The notes beneath the pieces were generated by a model. That model was not told where the DNA came from. It ran no database searches and saw only the letters and a list, made by a program, of their open reading frames with translations. Positions 1-12,966 of a DNA stretch of 64,000 nt are shown one piece after another. Source of the DNA: Prosapia bicincta (lineage: Eukaryota; Arthropoda; Insecta; Hemiptera; Cercopidae). How positions within the stretch are numbered: position 1 is the stretch's first letter; each line of letters opens with the position of its first letter. Made by a program: the position numbers and the translations under genes. The stretch lies in contig JBAIZL010000004.1 of the NCBI GenBank assembly GCA_036971475.1, positions 69,549,510 through 69,613,509 on the forward strand, written 5' to 3'.

Positions 1-2533
1 TCTCTCTCGCTCTCTTTCTCCCCGTCATTGGTTGCCACTACTATATAGCCACCACTTCATAAATGTGTGGTTCGCTTACCACCGATCTTTTCGTTCTGCT
101 GTCTCACTCTCACTCGGGAGGAGTCGACACGCACTCTCTCTCTCTCGCTCTCTTTCTCCCCGTCATTGGTTGCCACTACTATATAGCCACCACTTCATAA
201 ATGTGTGGTTCGCTTACCACCGATCTTTTCGTTCTGCTGTCTCACTCTCACTCGGGAGGAGTCGACACGCACTCTCTCTCTCTCGCTCTCTTTCTCCCCG
301 TCATTGGTTGCCACTACTATATAGCCACCACTTCATAAATGTGTGGTTCGTTTACCACCGATCTTTTCGTTCTGCTGTCTCACTCTCACTCGGGAGGAGT
401 CGACACGCACTCTCTCTCTCTCGCTCTCTTTCTCCCCGTCATTGGTTGCCACTACTATATAGCCACTTCATAAATGTGTGGTTCGCTTACCACCGATCTT
501 TTCGATCTGCTGTCTCACTCTCACTCGGGAAGAGTCAACACGCTTTCTCTCTCTTTCGCTCTCTTTCTCCCCGTCATTGGTTGCCACTACTATATAGCCA
601 AAACATAAATGTGTGGTTCGCTTACCACCAATCTTTTCGTTCTGCTGTCTCACTCTCACTCGGGAAGAGTCAACACGCTTTCTCTCTCTTTCGCTCTCTT
701 TCTCCCCGTCATTGGTTGCCACTACTATATAGCCACTTCATAAATGTGTGGTTCGCTTACCACCGATCTTTTCGATCTGCTGTCTCACTCTCACTCGGGA
801 GGAGTCGACACGCACTCTCTCTCTCTCTCTCGCTCTCTTTCTGCCCGTCATTGGTTGCCACTACTATATAGCCACCACTTCATAAATATGTGGTTCGCTT
901 ACAACCGATCTTTTCGTTCTGCTGTCTCACTCTCACTCGGGAGGAGTCGACACGCACTCTCTCTCTCTCGCTCTCTTTCTCCCCGTCATTGGTTGCCACT
1001 ACTATATAGCCACCACTTCATAAATATGTGGTTCGCTTACAACCGATCTTTTCGTTCTGCTGTCTCACTCTCACTCGGGAGGAGTCGACACGCACTCTCT
1101 CTCTCTCGCTCTCTTTCTCCCCGTCATTGGTTGCCACTACTATATAGCCACCACTTCATAAATATGTGGTTCGCTTACAACCGATCTTTTCGTTCTGCTG
1201 TCTCACTCTCACTCGGGAGGAGTCGACACGCACTCTCTCTCTCTCGCTCTCTTTCTCCCCGTCATTGGTTGCCACTACTATATAGCCACCACTTCATAAA
1301 TATGTGGTTCGCTTACAACCGATCTTTTCGTTCTGCTGTCTCACTCTCACTCGGGAGGAGTCGACACGCACTCTCTCTCTCTCGCTCTCTTTCTCCCCGT
1401 CATTGGTTGCCACTACTATATAGCCACCACTTCATAAATATGTGGTTCGCTTACAACCGATCTTTTCGTTCTGCTGTCTCACTCTCACTCGGGAGGAGTC
1501 GACACGCACTCTCTCTCTCTCGCTCTCTTTCTCCCCGTCATTGGTTGCCACTACTATATAGCCACCACTTCATAAATATGTGATTCGCTTACAACCGATC
1601 TTTTCGTTCTGCTGTCTCACTCTCACTCGGGAGGAGTCGACACGCACTCTCTCTCTCTCGCTCTCTTTCTCCCCGTCATTGGTTGCCACTACTATATAGC
1701 CACTTCATAAATATGTGGTTCGCTTACAACCGATCTTTTCGTTCTGCTGTCTCACTCTCACTCGGGAGGAGTCGACACGCACTCTCTCTCTCGCTCTCTT
1801 TCTCCCCGTCATTGGTTGCCACTACTATATAGCCACCACTTCATAAATGTGTGGTTCGCTTACAACCGATCTTTTCGTTCTGCTGTCTCACTCTCACTCG
1901 GGAGGAGTCGACACGCACTCTCTCTCTCTCGCTCTCTTTCTCCCCGTCATTGGTTGCCACTACTATATAGCCACCACTTCATAAATATGTGGTTCGCTTA
2001 CAACCGATCTTTTCGTTCTGCTGTCTCACTCTCACTCGGGAGGAGTCGACACGCACTCTCTCTCTCTCGCTCTCTTTCTCCCCGTCATTGGTTGCCACTA
2101 CTATATAGCCACCACTTCATAAATATGTGGTTCGCTTACAACCGATCTTTTCGTTCTGCTGTCTCACTCTCACTCGGGAGGAGTCGACACGCACTCTCTC
2201 TCTCTCGCTCTCTTTCTCCCCGTCATTGGTTGCCACTACTATATAGCCACCACTTCATAAATATGTGATTCGCTTACAACCGATCTTTTCGTTCTGCTGT
2301 CTCACTCTCACTCGGGAGGAGTCGACACGCACTCTCTCTCTCTCGCTCTCTTTCTCCCCGTCATTGGTTGCCACTACTATATAGCCACTTCATAAATATG
2401 TGGTTCGCTTACAACCGATCTTTTCGTTCTGCTGTCTCACTCTCACTCGGGAGGAGTCGACACGCACTCTCTCTCTCGCTCTCTTTCTCCCCGTCATTGG
2501 TTGCCACTACTATATAGCCACTTCATAAATGTG
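1..2533. repeat. 138-bp tandem array inside the hAT-like element, about 18 copies
   Basis: The motif CCCCGTCATTGGTTGCC recurs every 138 bp (for example starting near 21, 159, 297, 435), with 135-bp copies where CCACCACTTC is shortened to CCACTTC. Each unit has a (TC)n-rich segment and a segment with GTGTGGTTCGCTTACCACC. Copies from about 890 on share ATATGTGGTTCGCTTACAACC, so the array has homogenised sub-blocks. Because 138 is 46 codons, both strands show long open frames; these are not taken as genes. The unit is homologous to 25757-25882 inside the single-copy element at 25444-26258. The array runs off the left edge. Confidence 0.93.
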
Positions 2534-2922
2534 AAAACAATAACAAAGAAAAAGTAGTTCCAATTTTTCTAGCTATACAAACTGAAATGCCTATTACTGA
2601 AGTTATATTGTAATCGTGAACTGAAGTTCACAATTGTAATTTTAAATAAATCATTACTTTTATTCGATATGTTTGTCACCTTTTCAGAAATTCCTATTCC
2701 TAAATCAAGGTCGAACGTTTTGATGTGTAGCCTATTACATTAAAATGAAACTCTTAAAAGGCTTCACCATTAGATCAGATGTTAACTAAATTCATTAATA
2801 ACAAAAATATTTATGCCTATATAACTCAAAAGAATTAAGAATCAACTTAAGAATCCAGAATCGGAAGAAAAGTTTTAGAGTCGAGATAGGAATCGAAAAT
2901 CTTTGGTATCGGCCCATCCCTA
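1..2922. mobile_element. hAT-like non-autonomous DNA element, right part, left end outside the window
   Basis: The right end at about 2905-2922 reads, on the minus strand, TAGGGATGGGCCGATACC, a terminus of the type seen in hAT-like elements. The unique part 2534-2922 aligns by eye with 25880-26258 of a second copy: shared blocks include GTGAAAACAATA, AAAGAAAAAGTAGTTCCA, ATACAAACTGAAATG, the AATTTTAAATAAATCATTACTTTT region and the final ATCGGCCCATCC. Most of the interior has been replaced by a 138-bp tandem array. No transposase is visible, so it would have needed enzyme from elsewhere. The family call rests on the termini and on the 8-bp duplication flanking the second copy. Confidence 0.6.
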
Positions 2923-3775
2923 CAAAAAAACAGTTTTAGAAAAATTGTATTTTTATATCATTAACTGTACAGCGTAACCCGACTTTAATTTGAATATCCT
3001 CAGATCTAGATTTTCCCAATTAAATGCCCTTTTCTTGTGCTGTCCCCCTTCCCATGTTTATGCCGGATGGCCAAGACAAGCTACCGTCACCGGAGTGGCC
3101 CAGTCACACGGCTAACGCGTAATACCATTATAAAAATAAATCGATTGTGAACGCGTTTGTTTGTCTTCAATTGAAGCGAATCCAGCGAAGGGGTTGATCG
3201 TAAATTACTTGAGCTGCGAAGAGGGATGTCTGTCAGCTGTCGGTGTCGGGGGTGACAAGCCCTTTGTCCTTCTGTCTTGTGAGTTTCGCCGACTGAGATT
3301 CAATTCAAACTCATTTACCCAATAGCGGCGTAAAATGCGTTTGACAGTTCTCGGAAGCGTGTGGGCGTTCCGTTTGGCTCTCGACAACCCAGCCAACAAT
3401 GCCTCACTACTCCTGGATTGTCGAGTAATCACCGGTTGACTTTCTCCTTAACTGTGTGCCTAATCTTGCTTTGTTTCCTTTTTCACAAGAAAAAGAAGAA
3501 CTCGGATTTCTTTCCACCTTACAAATGTTACTTTAAATACATTGCAAACGAAAAGAGAGCAATTTTAAATAGCACAAAAATATTTAGTAGTTAAAATTTG
3601 AAAAGTATAAACATAACCTCAATTTAACACACTAAACTCTAAATTTAACGTTTCTTAACAAAAGAGAGCACTATAGTCTGCTTTGCCTAGCCAGTCAAAA
3701 TACACACCCACACGCACACACACACACTCACTCTCTCTTCCTTTCTGTGCGTCCGTGCGTGTGTGTTTGTGTGTA

Positions 3776-3806
<31 letters not shown>

Positions 3807-5459
3807 GTGTAGGTGTGTTAGTGTGTGTGTTTGTGTGTGTGTTCGTGTGTGTGTGTAGGTGTGTTAGTGTGGGTGTGTAAGTGGTGCGTGTGTAAAATCT
3901 CCGCGAGGAGGGGAGCTGCGTTCATCGAGCGACAAGGCTGAAGATAGTGCTCTCAAAGTGGGCTATATTTGAAAGTCTTTTCAACAATGAAATTTACTAA
4001 AAATACAAACAGAAAATGTCTGACTGACTCATCACAAAACCACTCTCATGAGACTGCCTACAACACATTAGGATGCGTACATACGGCTCTTGGCGGATAC
4101 AGACCCACCAAATTTCACGCTCAACTGGAATCATCCTTAAAATTTGTTTTACCTACAGTGTACATAATTGATTTCTACCAACTTTGATTGACATTGGCAC
4201 AATACAAGTTTCGTTTTTAACTGAACCTATATTTTATAAGGATACCGTGTTATAGAGATTGTCTAGACAATTAATGGATGGAAGGTTTTCATGGTTTTCT
4301 GTTAAAATCTTTTTATTTTCGGATTTAAAACTGCACAAACTTTTGGGAAGATTCGTTCTGCAAGAAATGACTTTCAGAGTTAACCTTTTCCATATTCCGT
4401 AATACGTCATAGTGTATCGAGCGTTCTTCGAGAAATTTCCGTTTAATAACTCTAGCTAAGCGTATGTGCCAGATTAACAAAAGATAGGCAAAAGATATTT
4501 ATTTATTTATTATTTTTAGAAGCTTTCGAGACAATAAATTAGTCCTGCCAAATCCTTACATATTCTTTCCTAATGAAGTGAACGGTTCTTGTCAAGTATA
4601 AAAGACTTGGCGAAGTCAAAATAGGTTCCCAATTTGAGTGACCACTTCACGGTAGCTTCCGCCTTAAACGGTCTCCTATCCATCATCGCTAATCGGCGGG
4701 CGACAGCCCCTACCTGGCCCGGCGGTGCTTTTGAGCCCCACTTCACATAAAATTCCTTGATTTATGTTTTCCCATTTCCCTTTTGTTTATATTGCAGGGA
4801 TGCCTGCAGGGAAGGACGGGAAAATGGGCTCATTATCAACTCTGCTCTGAATAATTTCGGTTCAGGTAGATTGCGCACTCTAAGGTTTTCTTGATTTCAA
4901 CGGATTCGAGCTCGTGATGTTTTGGCAGCAAAATTCCATGATTTGTTTCGTTTAAAATTTTGAAAAAGACAAATTACATAGAACTAAAAACAGGTTGGAC
5001 ATAAAACAAAGCACTGCTTAATTCTACATTAGAATATAACTACAACGTATTCAATTTGGTTAGATAAAAATAAAATTTACTAAGAAGGCAACTTGTTGAC
5101 AAGTATAGTGGCCTCCATTTTGTTTTCGTTTTTGCATCGATGTACGGAATAAGGAATCCCTGTTTCACTTCTACCGCCTATGCATTAGTAAAACCAAATC
5201 CATCCGAAGTGGATTCTGTAGAGCTATACTTTAATATAGCCGCACTAAAACGCAGTTTTCTGTTTTGTAACAAAGTAATTATGTTATGAAATTAGTAACA
5301 ACGATTAAACACTACAATTTGATGCGATCGGGTTGGATTCGTTTGTCAGTAGTATTAGCATTGAATCCCGCATCGGCGTAAGCGCCAGGTTCAAGTAATC
5401 TGAAGCTCTCTCGGGTGATTTTGTACATCTTTTAACCAGCCATTTTCAGTTTTACCTCT
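2923..5459. other. unassigned DNA, no gene recognised
   Basis: No recognisable domain or conserved gene was seen. A moderately GC-rich patch at 3050-3430 has a 75-codon open frame on the minus strand without family resemblance. A polypyrimidine-AG resembling a splice acceptor at about 4775-4797 is followed by an ATG and 15 more codons, then a stop, so it is not called as an exon. The only structured piece is the CA/GT microsatellite at 3701-3890. Confidence 0.5.
3701..3890. repeat. opposed CA then GT microsatellite
   Basis: A (CA)n run with CCCACACG interruptions (about 3701-3728) is followed after a short CT-rich spacer by an imperfect (GT)n run to about 3890. The two runs are complementary and could fold on each other. 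The GT side has interruptions such as GTAGGTGTGTTAGTG. Confidence 0.9.
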
Positions 5460-5647
5460 CTAGAAGGTTATTCTTAGGCCTTTACATATTTCACCATCTC
5501 CTGCTCGCGCCTTTTCTCTCTTTCCACCTCTATCTTCCTTTGTTGCTCGCTCTCTTCTTTCTCTCTCTCGCTCTCCCAGTCTCTTTCTTTCAATCGCTCT
5601 TTCTCTGTTTCTAGTTTCCTCTCTTCCGCTCTCTCTGGCTTGATTTC

Positions 5648-5689
<42 letters not shown>

Positions 5690-6083
5690 GCTCGCTCTCT
5701 AAGTCTCTCTTTTTCTCGTTCACTCTCTCTCTCTCTCTCTTTCGCCTGCTCTTTCACTTCAGTCTTTCTCTCGTCTACTCTCTTTCCCGTGCTCTCTCTT
5801 TCGTTTGTCCTCTTTATTACCTCTCACTCTGTCTCTTTCTCGTTCGCCCTCTCTTTTCGTTTACTTTCTTTCTCGCTCGCTTACTCAATATATTACTTCC
5901 TCTCTCTCTCTCTCTTTTGCTCGCTCTTTCCCCACAATCTCTCCGTTGTCTGCTCTCTTTCCCGCTCTCCCTCTTTTGCTCATCCTCTTTATAATCTCTC
6001 GCTCGGTCTCTTTCTCGTTTGCTCTCAGTCTTTCTAGCTTACTGTCTTTCTCTCTCGCTCACTCAATATACCACATAATTTTT
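5460..6083. repeat. CT-rich low-complexity tract with a degenerate ~178-bp duplication
   Basis: About 620 bp of nearly pure pyrimidine on the plus strand, including uninterrupted (CT)n at about 5650-5690. The block ending TTACTCAATATATTAC (near 5890) recurs in diverged form ending TCACTCAATATACCAC (near 6070), about 178 bp later, indicating an old tandem duplication. Open frames here are low-complexity Ser/Leu/Phe or Arg/Glu strings and are not genes. Confidence 0.85.
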
Positions 6084-7019
6084 TTCTGTCACCCTCACTC
6101 TGGTATGAGGGTGGTAAAGGTTCCACGGCTAAGGTAGACCTATCTGTCGTACGTCTACCAGTTACATCTCCTTGTAAGAAGAAGAATAATGAATGGGAAG
6201 TAGAAAAGGAATAAGGACATCCTTAATGGTCCCCTGATGCTAAGTATGGGAATATTAGGTTCTGCAAAAGTCGTATCAATGAGGTAGACGTACTTTCCAT
6301 CATGGGCACAGATAGGACCACCCGCGTACTTCGGCGTTCAATTCAACGCGTAAATGAATATATGACGACGATTTTTATCTTGACAGAAAGTCTTGGCAGT
6401 TTTGAAAAAGTGTGTAATAATTCTGTGTAAAGTGGTGACGCGCTGCCTTGTGCTTCTGAGAATCGTTCTTTTCTGTTTCTAAAAACGTCACGTTCTGTTA
6501 CCGCAGCACTCTCTGGCTCGGCCTTCTGTATGATTTATAGTGCTGCGTATGCGCGAAACGTTTGGGCAGTGGGCAGAGGAGTGTACACACAGTTTGTGTA
6601 TTCTTGGAGATTTTGTAGAGCTGGCAAACGCACCCCATGCTGACTCAGGCTATGTCTCACGGTGCAACTCCTGCTAGTAGATAACCCTGCCCAAGAGGTT
6701 ACATCATACCACGAGACGTCCATTAAACACTGACGAGGCACTAGTGCTGTGCGGTGTGGTGGTAACAACCGTCCAAGCTGGAACAAAATTTTGTAAACTG
6801 TATTATTTTAAAATTTAAATAGAGCAACTGAAATAGACTTGTTTTTACGGTTTGGTAATTATTTCTCTTCTACGCGTAGTCGATATTGCTAAAAAATTGT
6901 AATTGAAAGATAGAGAAAGTCTACATAAATACAAGAAAAAGCTAACACTTTATTCGTGAACTCCAAAAATTTAATTTGGAAAAAAATACCTTCACACTAC
7001 ACAAAATTTTTAAAAAATG
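6084..7019. other. unassigned DNA
   Basis: No gene, RNA or repeat family recognised. An 83-codon minus-strand open frame at 6535-6786 has no visible domain. From about 6790 on the DNA becomes strongly AT-rich. Confidence 0.4.
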
Positions 7020-7370
7020 ATTTTTTTTTAATTCGTTCTGTTAGTTTACAATCATGAATGAAATACTTTTTATGCATCCACTCAAGTTCAAATATATTTT
7101 TTTAAACTTGCAGTGAATGACACATGAAGTTAATATAGGGGTTTTCAAATAATTATTCATTAAATAAATTTAATAATGATTAAATGTTAATTTGTTTAAA
7201 GGAGAAAAACGTTTCTAAAAGGGGCAAGGTATGCAATGTAGTTATTTCGTCTCATTTGGCTTAAAATAAGTGCTAACATATGATTTCATAAAACAGCTGA
7301 TTTTTTTGTTGTAGGTTATGTGGTAGAATAGCTGTTTTAACGCATATGTTATAGTATTTTATTTATATTA
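7020..7370 (-). repeat. dispersed repeat family X, copy a
   Basis: The reverse complement matches 54425-54800 over several hundred bases by eye. Shared segments include CATATGATTTCATAAAACAGC, GAGAAAAACGTTTC, GGGGCAATGTATGCAAT-like, GTCATYCACTACAAGTTTAAA-like and a final AACTAAYAGAANGAATT block. No coding sequence is present. It is most likely a decayed non-autonomous element. Related copies lie at 33780-34215, 54425-54830 and (inverted) 57983-58130. Confidence 0.65.
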
Positions 7371-8259
7371 AGTGTAATTATATAATAAAAATTAACTAAA
7401 TTAAATTTTTTCTTATTTGACGTAAGTAGAAATTTACTAAAATTTTTATGTTCATTTACTTGTTTGTAAAATATATCACTTTATGCTACACCAAAATATA
7501 GTTACAAAGTATCCTGACAGGATAGATTTGGATGAGGATTAGCGTTTCTCCAGATTCCTTCCTCCACTACATTTTTAACCTCTAAGCGGCTGTAGAATGT
7601 AATTACGCAATAACTCCTTCGTATCTCAGAAGCTTCGGCACAGCACCATAAACACAATTGCACGTTATACTCGCAAAGAATTAGGGCAGCCACTAAATTA
7701 GACGCGATCGAAGCAAACCCAGAAGTAATAACCGTTAATAGATGTAAACTCCGGTAGCACGTTGCGCGGATTGGCGCCGCATACGTTTCCGGTGCCGTTG
7801 CTCGCTTCCGGTGCGTGTAAACAGGAAACACACACTTACCAGCATCAACTTATTGCCTAATCGCTCTTTGTGGTAAACATTGGCTGTGTGTTTTCAGATC
7901 TCGATTAGAATTTGAAAGAAGGCCTCCCTTTGAGAGGCTCTCAAGTGGCTTCAATGAACACAGGCCGCATTTTGCGTTTGCGTAAGCGGTGATTTCGTAA
8001 CGCATTGTGCTGTAGCCCTAATCCCTGTTGCAGGGGAATGGCATTACGCACGGGTCAGAGTTCTAGCTACGATGTCGGTTGTCACACGTTCAGTAATTAG
8101 TATTATCAATAATCCAGGCCTGGTGATGAAATAAGACCTCGGGAATAAGGAAATAGTAACATTAGGTTATATCACGTTATAACATACCTAACAAGAATCC
8201 GGTTTTGCTGCGATCGGTTACAAAAAATAAAGTTTGCTGACGCGGACTTACGGATTGAC
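7371..8259. other. unassigned DNA
   Basis: No recognised gene or repeat. The 109-codon minus-strand open frame at 7502-7831 shows no family motif. A moderately GC-rich stretch at about 7740-8060 is unexplained. Confidence 0.4.
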
Positions 8260-8334
8260 GCGTGAAGTCATTCGGTCAGTTTGTGACCCGCACGGATGTA
8301 CGTTTGCTGCGCGACAATAGTGTCGGTAAGAATA

Positions 8335-9060
8335 TGGATAGAGGTCTTTATGGCTGTATGGTAAGGGGGCTACGGAAGATGTATTTACGGGTCTATTACG
8401 AAGGGGGTTTATGGATGAGTAGAAAGAGGGGTTTCGGATGTGGGAATAGAAGGTTCAAGAATCTTAACGAGGGGTTTTTATGGATGAACGAAAAGAAAGT
8501 TTCCAGATATGCCAAAATGAGGTTTAAGAATTTATGACAAAGGGTTTATGTATGAATAGAAAGGGGGTTTCGGATGTGACTAAAAGGGGGCTTACTGATA
8601 TACAGAAAAACGAAGTACTTCGACAAAGAGGATTTTCAGAATGGAGGCTTACGGATATTCAGAAATGTAATTTACGGATCTACTTGAAGGGGTTTATGGA
8701 AGTATGGCTAGGAGGTTTTCGGATGTGCCATATGGAGGCTTAAGAATCTATAAAACATGGGTTTATGGATGTTTAGGAAGGGGTTTTTTGGATGGGCCGA
8801 AAGGAGATTTACGGACTGAGGATTTACGGATCTGTGACAAGAGGGTTTATGGATAAATGGAAAAGGGGTTTACTGACCTGCAAGAAAGGTGTTAATGAAT
8901 AAACATGAAAAGGTTAGCGCATCAACGAAAGAGGGTTTAGGTTTCTGCGAGAAAAAAGGTTTACTTAAAAAAAGGGAATTTTCAGGCATTAAGGTTTATG
9001 GATCTAGATAAAATGGGTTTACGGATCTAAAGGAAAGAGGTTTACGAATTTACAAAAACA
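8335..9060. repeat. degenerate G-rich minisatellite, ~22-25-bp motif
   Basis: A purine-rich motif of the form GGNTTWYGGAT followed by A/G-rich filler recurs about every 22-25 bp. Three sub-types appear to alternate: GGTTTATGGATGAATAGAAA, GGTTTCGGATGTG and GGNTTACGGATCTA. Copies are heavily diverged, so this is an old array. Two overlapping plus-strand open frames (8262-8537 and 8534-8743) run through it but read only the degenerate repeat (MDR/GF/RFKNL-like strings) and are not called as genes. Confidence 0.7.
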
Positions 9061-10765
9061 AGAAAATTGTATTATTTACTATTGGTTTCAGCTTATGCTG
9101 CTACTCACAACAAATGAACTGGCACAGAGGATAATCACAAACTGTCACGTGACAGGCTGTACAAATGCAGGGAAATACAGTAGACCTGTATGTGTGTAAA
9201 TAGAGGTTTTACTCTTTTCACATCGCGCAAGACTATGCAACGTTAAATAGTGTAATGGATGGATGACCTTAATTATATTTGTGTGACGTATATCTATCAA
9301 TGCCTCAATATGGAGTTTTCAATTTTCATTTTTACAAACTAAAATTCTTCAAAGAAATTTTGAGTCTACGATAGTTCTTTAAAATTTAGTTAAAAACCTT
9401 CTCCTCTCTTATAGCGATTCTCTCACTGATCTATTGCATTTAGATCTCTTGATGAATTTTATTCATTAAATATGCGGCATCGCCAAGCGCAGCTAAGCAT
9501 GTTGGAATCCTTTATACAAAAACCTACACTGGTGTTCACGACAGTGTACACGCGCATGCAATTAACGGAACTCAGTTTACTGTCAACTCGTTTATAACAA
9601 ATATGAATACTTACGTATTATACGGAGGCCACTATTTTTAGAGGTTATTTTGCAGGTGACGTAAGAACACTAAATATTTATACAGGACAGACTTAATTAG
9701 ACTTACTGTGAAAATTACTTGTCATTATGACGATCGGTTCTTGTTTTTATAATCACAAAAAGAAGCGATGTTAGCGAGAATTGAGTTGAACGCATCGCCG
9801 CCAGTCGCGGTCACTCCCAATTGCCACATATATATATTCCAGCGGTACCTCGATGCCTCTTGTTCCTCTATTTAGCGTTTCCCCACATTCGATTCATAAT
9901 GTAACAGGGAAGTAATAATAACATATTTAACCTAACCACCGCAGCGCGCGGTATATAGTGACATCCGTGTGATACGTAAGTACCGAAATCTATTTTATAA
10001 TATTTGAATTTTTTTATGAAAGTTTGAATAATTCAATATAAGAGTTTTCGTATTAATATAATGTTACAAACTCTCGCCAAGTAGAAGCAACGATTTCGTA
10101 AATCGTTATTCTCATGTCATGAGTTTGCCCAGGCTCACAGCTAATTGGAATCGTTCACTGTCCAAACGAACAGCTCAAATTTCCGTGTGCCTGACGCATC
10201 CGTGCACGGGACAAAGGCCTGACCGCTTATCTAGCATCTCGCTCCGTCGACAGACTTAGATGTATGTGCTCGTTGATGATACGTGGCTGGAATCATGCCT
10301 TATGCCGCAAATATACAAAGCTTTGGGAAACTCTATTCAAATTGAGCTCGGCGCGGTAATATTTTGTGACCCGCTCCTTGTCGGCTGCTCTTTTAAAAAC
10401 AAGGCGCTTATACAGGGTTCAATTAAAAAGGATTGGCGGCCGGAGCGTAGTACGTAGGAACTGCTCGCTTGCAGCGCAAATACACAGGTTGGAACTGCAG
10501 TTACGTCGGAAAGACAACGGCTCCTAGGAACGGTTCCATTTAACCAAAATCAATCACACGAGTTGTTCGTCAGACTGTTCACACAAACAATTTAACCTTT
10601 CGTTACAAAGGGAGTTCATATATTTATAAATAGTAAATGTGTAGAACCCATTGTGTATAAAATATTCTCTATTTATATTGCTACTAATTTACACGAGTGT
10701 AAGAATCTCCTTTGGTTTGGCGGCCATTTTTCAATTCGTTGTTTATAGCCTATATTTCTACAGAT
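9061..10765. other. unassigned DNA
   Basis: No gene, RNA or transposon recognised. GC-rich patches at 9780-9900 and 10140-10520 carry short open frames (for example 10260-10457 plus) without recognisable features. Confidence 0.4.
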
Positions 10766-10994
10766 ATTTCTTCACAAGAATAAAATTAACACACTGCTCT
10801 ATGCTTTCATCCGTAACTTTGTATGAGCATTTTCAAAAACTTGTTACCCATTCAGTGACAATAAAACACTCAACTTATGTGGGAGTTGTATCGTGCAGTT
10901 GCCACTCAATGGATTACGTGCTCTTGAAAATACTGACACTGTTCGTAAGAGAAAAGTATATGGGTGTTTGTTAGTTTTATTCTTGTGAAGAAAT
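10766..10994. mobile_element. fold-back (MITE-like) element
   Basis: The left end ATTTCTTCACAAGAATAAAA is the inverted complement, nearly perfectly, of the right end TTTTATTCTTGTGAAGAAAT. The left interior (GAGCATTTTCAAAA) partly mirrors the right interior (CTTGAAAATAC). The total is about 229 bp. No coding capacity. It directly precedes the (TA)n tract into which the Tigger-like element is inserted. Confidence 0.6.
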
Positions 10995-11016
10995 GTTGTA
11001 GTAATACATGATAGGC

Positions 11017-11017
<1 letters not shown>

Positions 11018-11069
<52 letters not shown>
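11018..11069. repeat. (TA)n microsatellite, left flank of Tigger-like element
   Basis: About 26 uninterrupted TA units, followed after GTA by the CAG start of the element at 11075. A matching (TA)n lies on the other side at 12970-13024, as expected for an element that integrates at TA. Confidence 0.95.
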
Positions 11070-11073
<4 letters not shown>

Positions 11074-11074
11074 A

Positions 11075-12966
11075 CAGTAGAACCCCTCAAAGCCGAACTC
11101 CAGAAATTTGAACATGATTTGATGAAAACTAAATTATAAAAAAATAATTACAATTAAATAAGTATGAACTGAAAGTCTGCTACTTAAGTAAATCAGGACT
11201 GAGATGTATAATATATTGGAATTGACACTGTAAACACATGATATAGGCTAATACGAAGGCCTATACTGTACTACTGTATCACTTCATTGACATAGAATAT
11301 GTTGACAGTAAAATAAAAATAAAAAAGACAAACACTTAACTATATCTTTCACTTAAAAAGAAAAGACACAAACACTTGACTATATTTTTCCCTTAAAATC
11401 AGTAATCTTCATCTTGCGTAGAGACGTAAACCTTCCCGAGGATGCGATGTTAAGGCCCCGTCGCATTAGCATAACATCATTGGGTGTTGCAGCCGCATGT
11501 TGTCTACGTAACGCAAACGCAAAGTCGAGAGCGGCGGCAGGGAAGGCATGAGTAACAGCATTCGTAGAGGCATCTTTTTCCTCGCTATTGCTATCTGCTA
11601 CACTGCCATCGTGTTGATCCTGAACCAAAGACACGATATCATGCTCCCTATATTCTTCATTGTTATCTAGTGCTGTCCACTATTCCAGGCAATTGTCTGC
11701 AGCAATTTTACATCCTGGTACTCTTTGAATGAGCTGAAGGAGCTCAGTTTCATCATCCCGTGTTCTAAGGGGTGATTCCACAAATTCAGGGCAAGGCCAG
11801 AGCTTCTTCCAAGATTTCTGCAGTAAAGTGTTACTGATATTATTCCAGGATTCAGCTACCCAGTAAATTACATCCTTTATTGTAATCGTCTTAAGTTTTT
11901 CCGAAATAGAAAGAGAACAATTTCCTTCAATTACTGTTTGCAGAAGCATTTTTCTGTCGCTCAGTTTAATGTTCTGCAGCACACCTAGATCCATAGGCTG
12001 AAGCAACGATGTCACGTTAGATGGGAGAAAAATTGCTTTTATGTCTTTACATACCAACTGCATGTCTGAAGGATGTGAAGGGGCATTGTCTATCAAAAGT
12101 AGAGTTTTTGCTGACAGTCCATTTTTTCATCAAATTTTGTTACTGAAGGAACAAATTCATTTTTGAACCACTCCTTGAAAATATTACCCGTCATCCTCGC
12201 CTTCACTGATTTCTGTAATGAACAAGCAGAGCATTCAAGTTCATATGTTTAAGAGCTCGTGGCTTGGCTGATTTTCCAATCACCATCAATGATAGCTTAT
12301 TTGTTCCCGCGGCGTTACTACAGGCTAAAACTGTGAGACGCTGTTTGCTCGTTTTAAAACCTGGTGCAGAAGTTTCTCTTTAGAAGCAAGACTTTTAGTG
12401 GGAAGGGCTTTAAAATTCAATCCAGTCTCGTCCTCATTATACACTTGCTAGGTTGAGTAATTTTCAGACGAAATCAAATCTGTGAATTCATATAAATATT
12501 CTGTTGAAGCAAGTTTATCAGCTGATAACCCCCCCCCCCCCCCGCTTACCGTTAGTTGTCTAAGTCCCTGCCTTCTCTTCCATCTATCTAACCATCTGTT
12601 GGAGCAGTAAATTCTAAATCACCGTTCCTCAATTTGTTTCACTGTAATGCCTTTTCTTGTATTAATGAGCCACTAATAGGAACTCCTTTCTGCCTCTCTT
12701 GTGTAAACCATAAAAATACAGCCTCGTCAATTTTTGCATTCACATAAACACTTTCGCGTGCTGGGGTTGTTCCAAAGGCTTTTTACTTGTAGCACTGCAA
12801 AACGGGTTAATTTGTAATGCAGAAATATGTAATGAATGCTCTAATAATGTTCGTTAATAAAAAACCCACTTCTGCCAAATGCAAAATACACAGCAAATCC
12901 GAAATCCGAACTTTTCCAAATCCGAAAAGGCTAAAGCCCCAATTAGTTTGTATTTGGGGGGTTCCA

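Noticed and set aside
32..2268. Open frames of up to 279 codons in the first 2.3 kb
   Set aside because: They are 46-residue readings of the 138-bp unit within a non-autonomous element.
3205..3432. 75-codon minus-strand open frame with Arg-rich peptide
   Set aside because: No domain, no splice context, length expected by chance in a GC-richer patch.
4775..4860. Splice-acceptor-like TTTATATTGCAG followed by ATGCCTGCAGGGAAGG
   Set aside because: The frame stops after 16 codons and no donor precedes the stop.
6535..7831. Minus-strand open frames of 83 and 109 codons
   Set aside because: No recognisable motif, no neighbouring exon signals; lengths are unremarkable for this amount of DNA.
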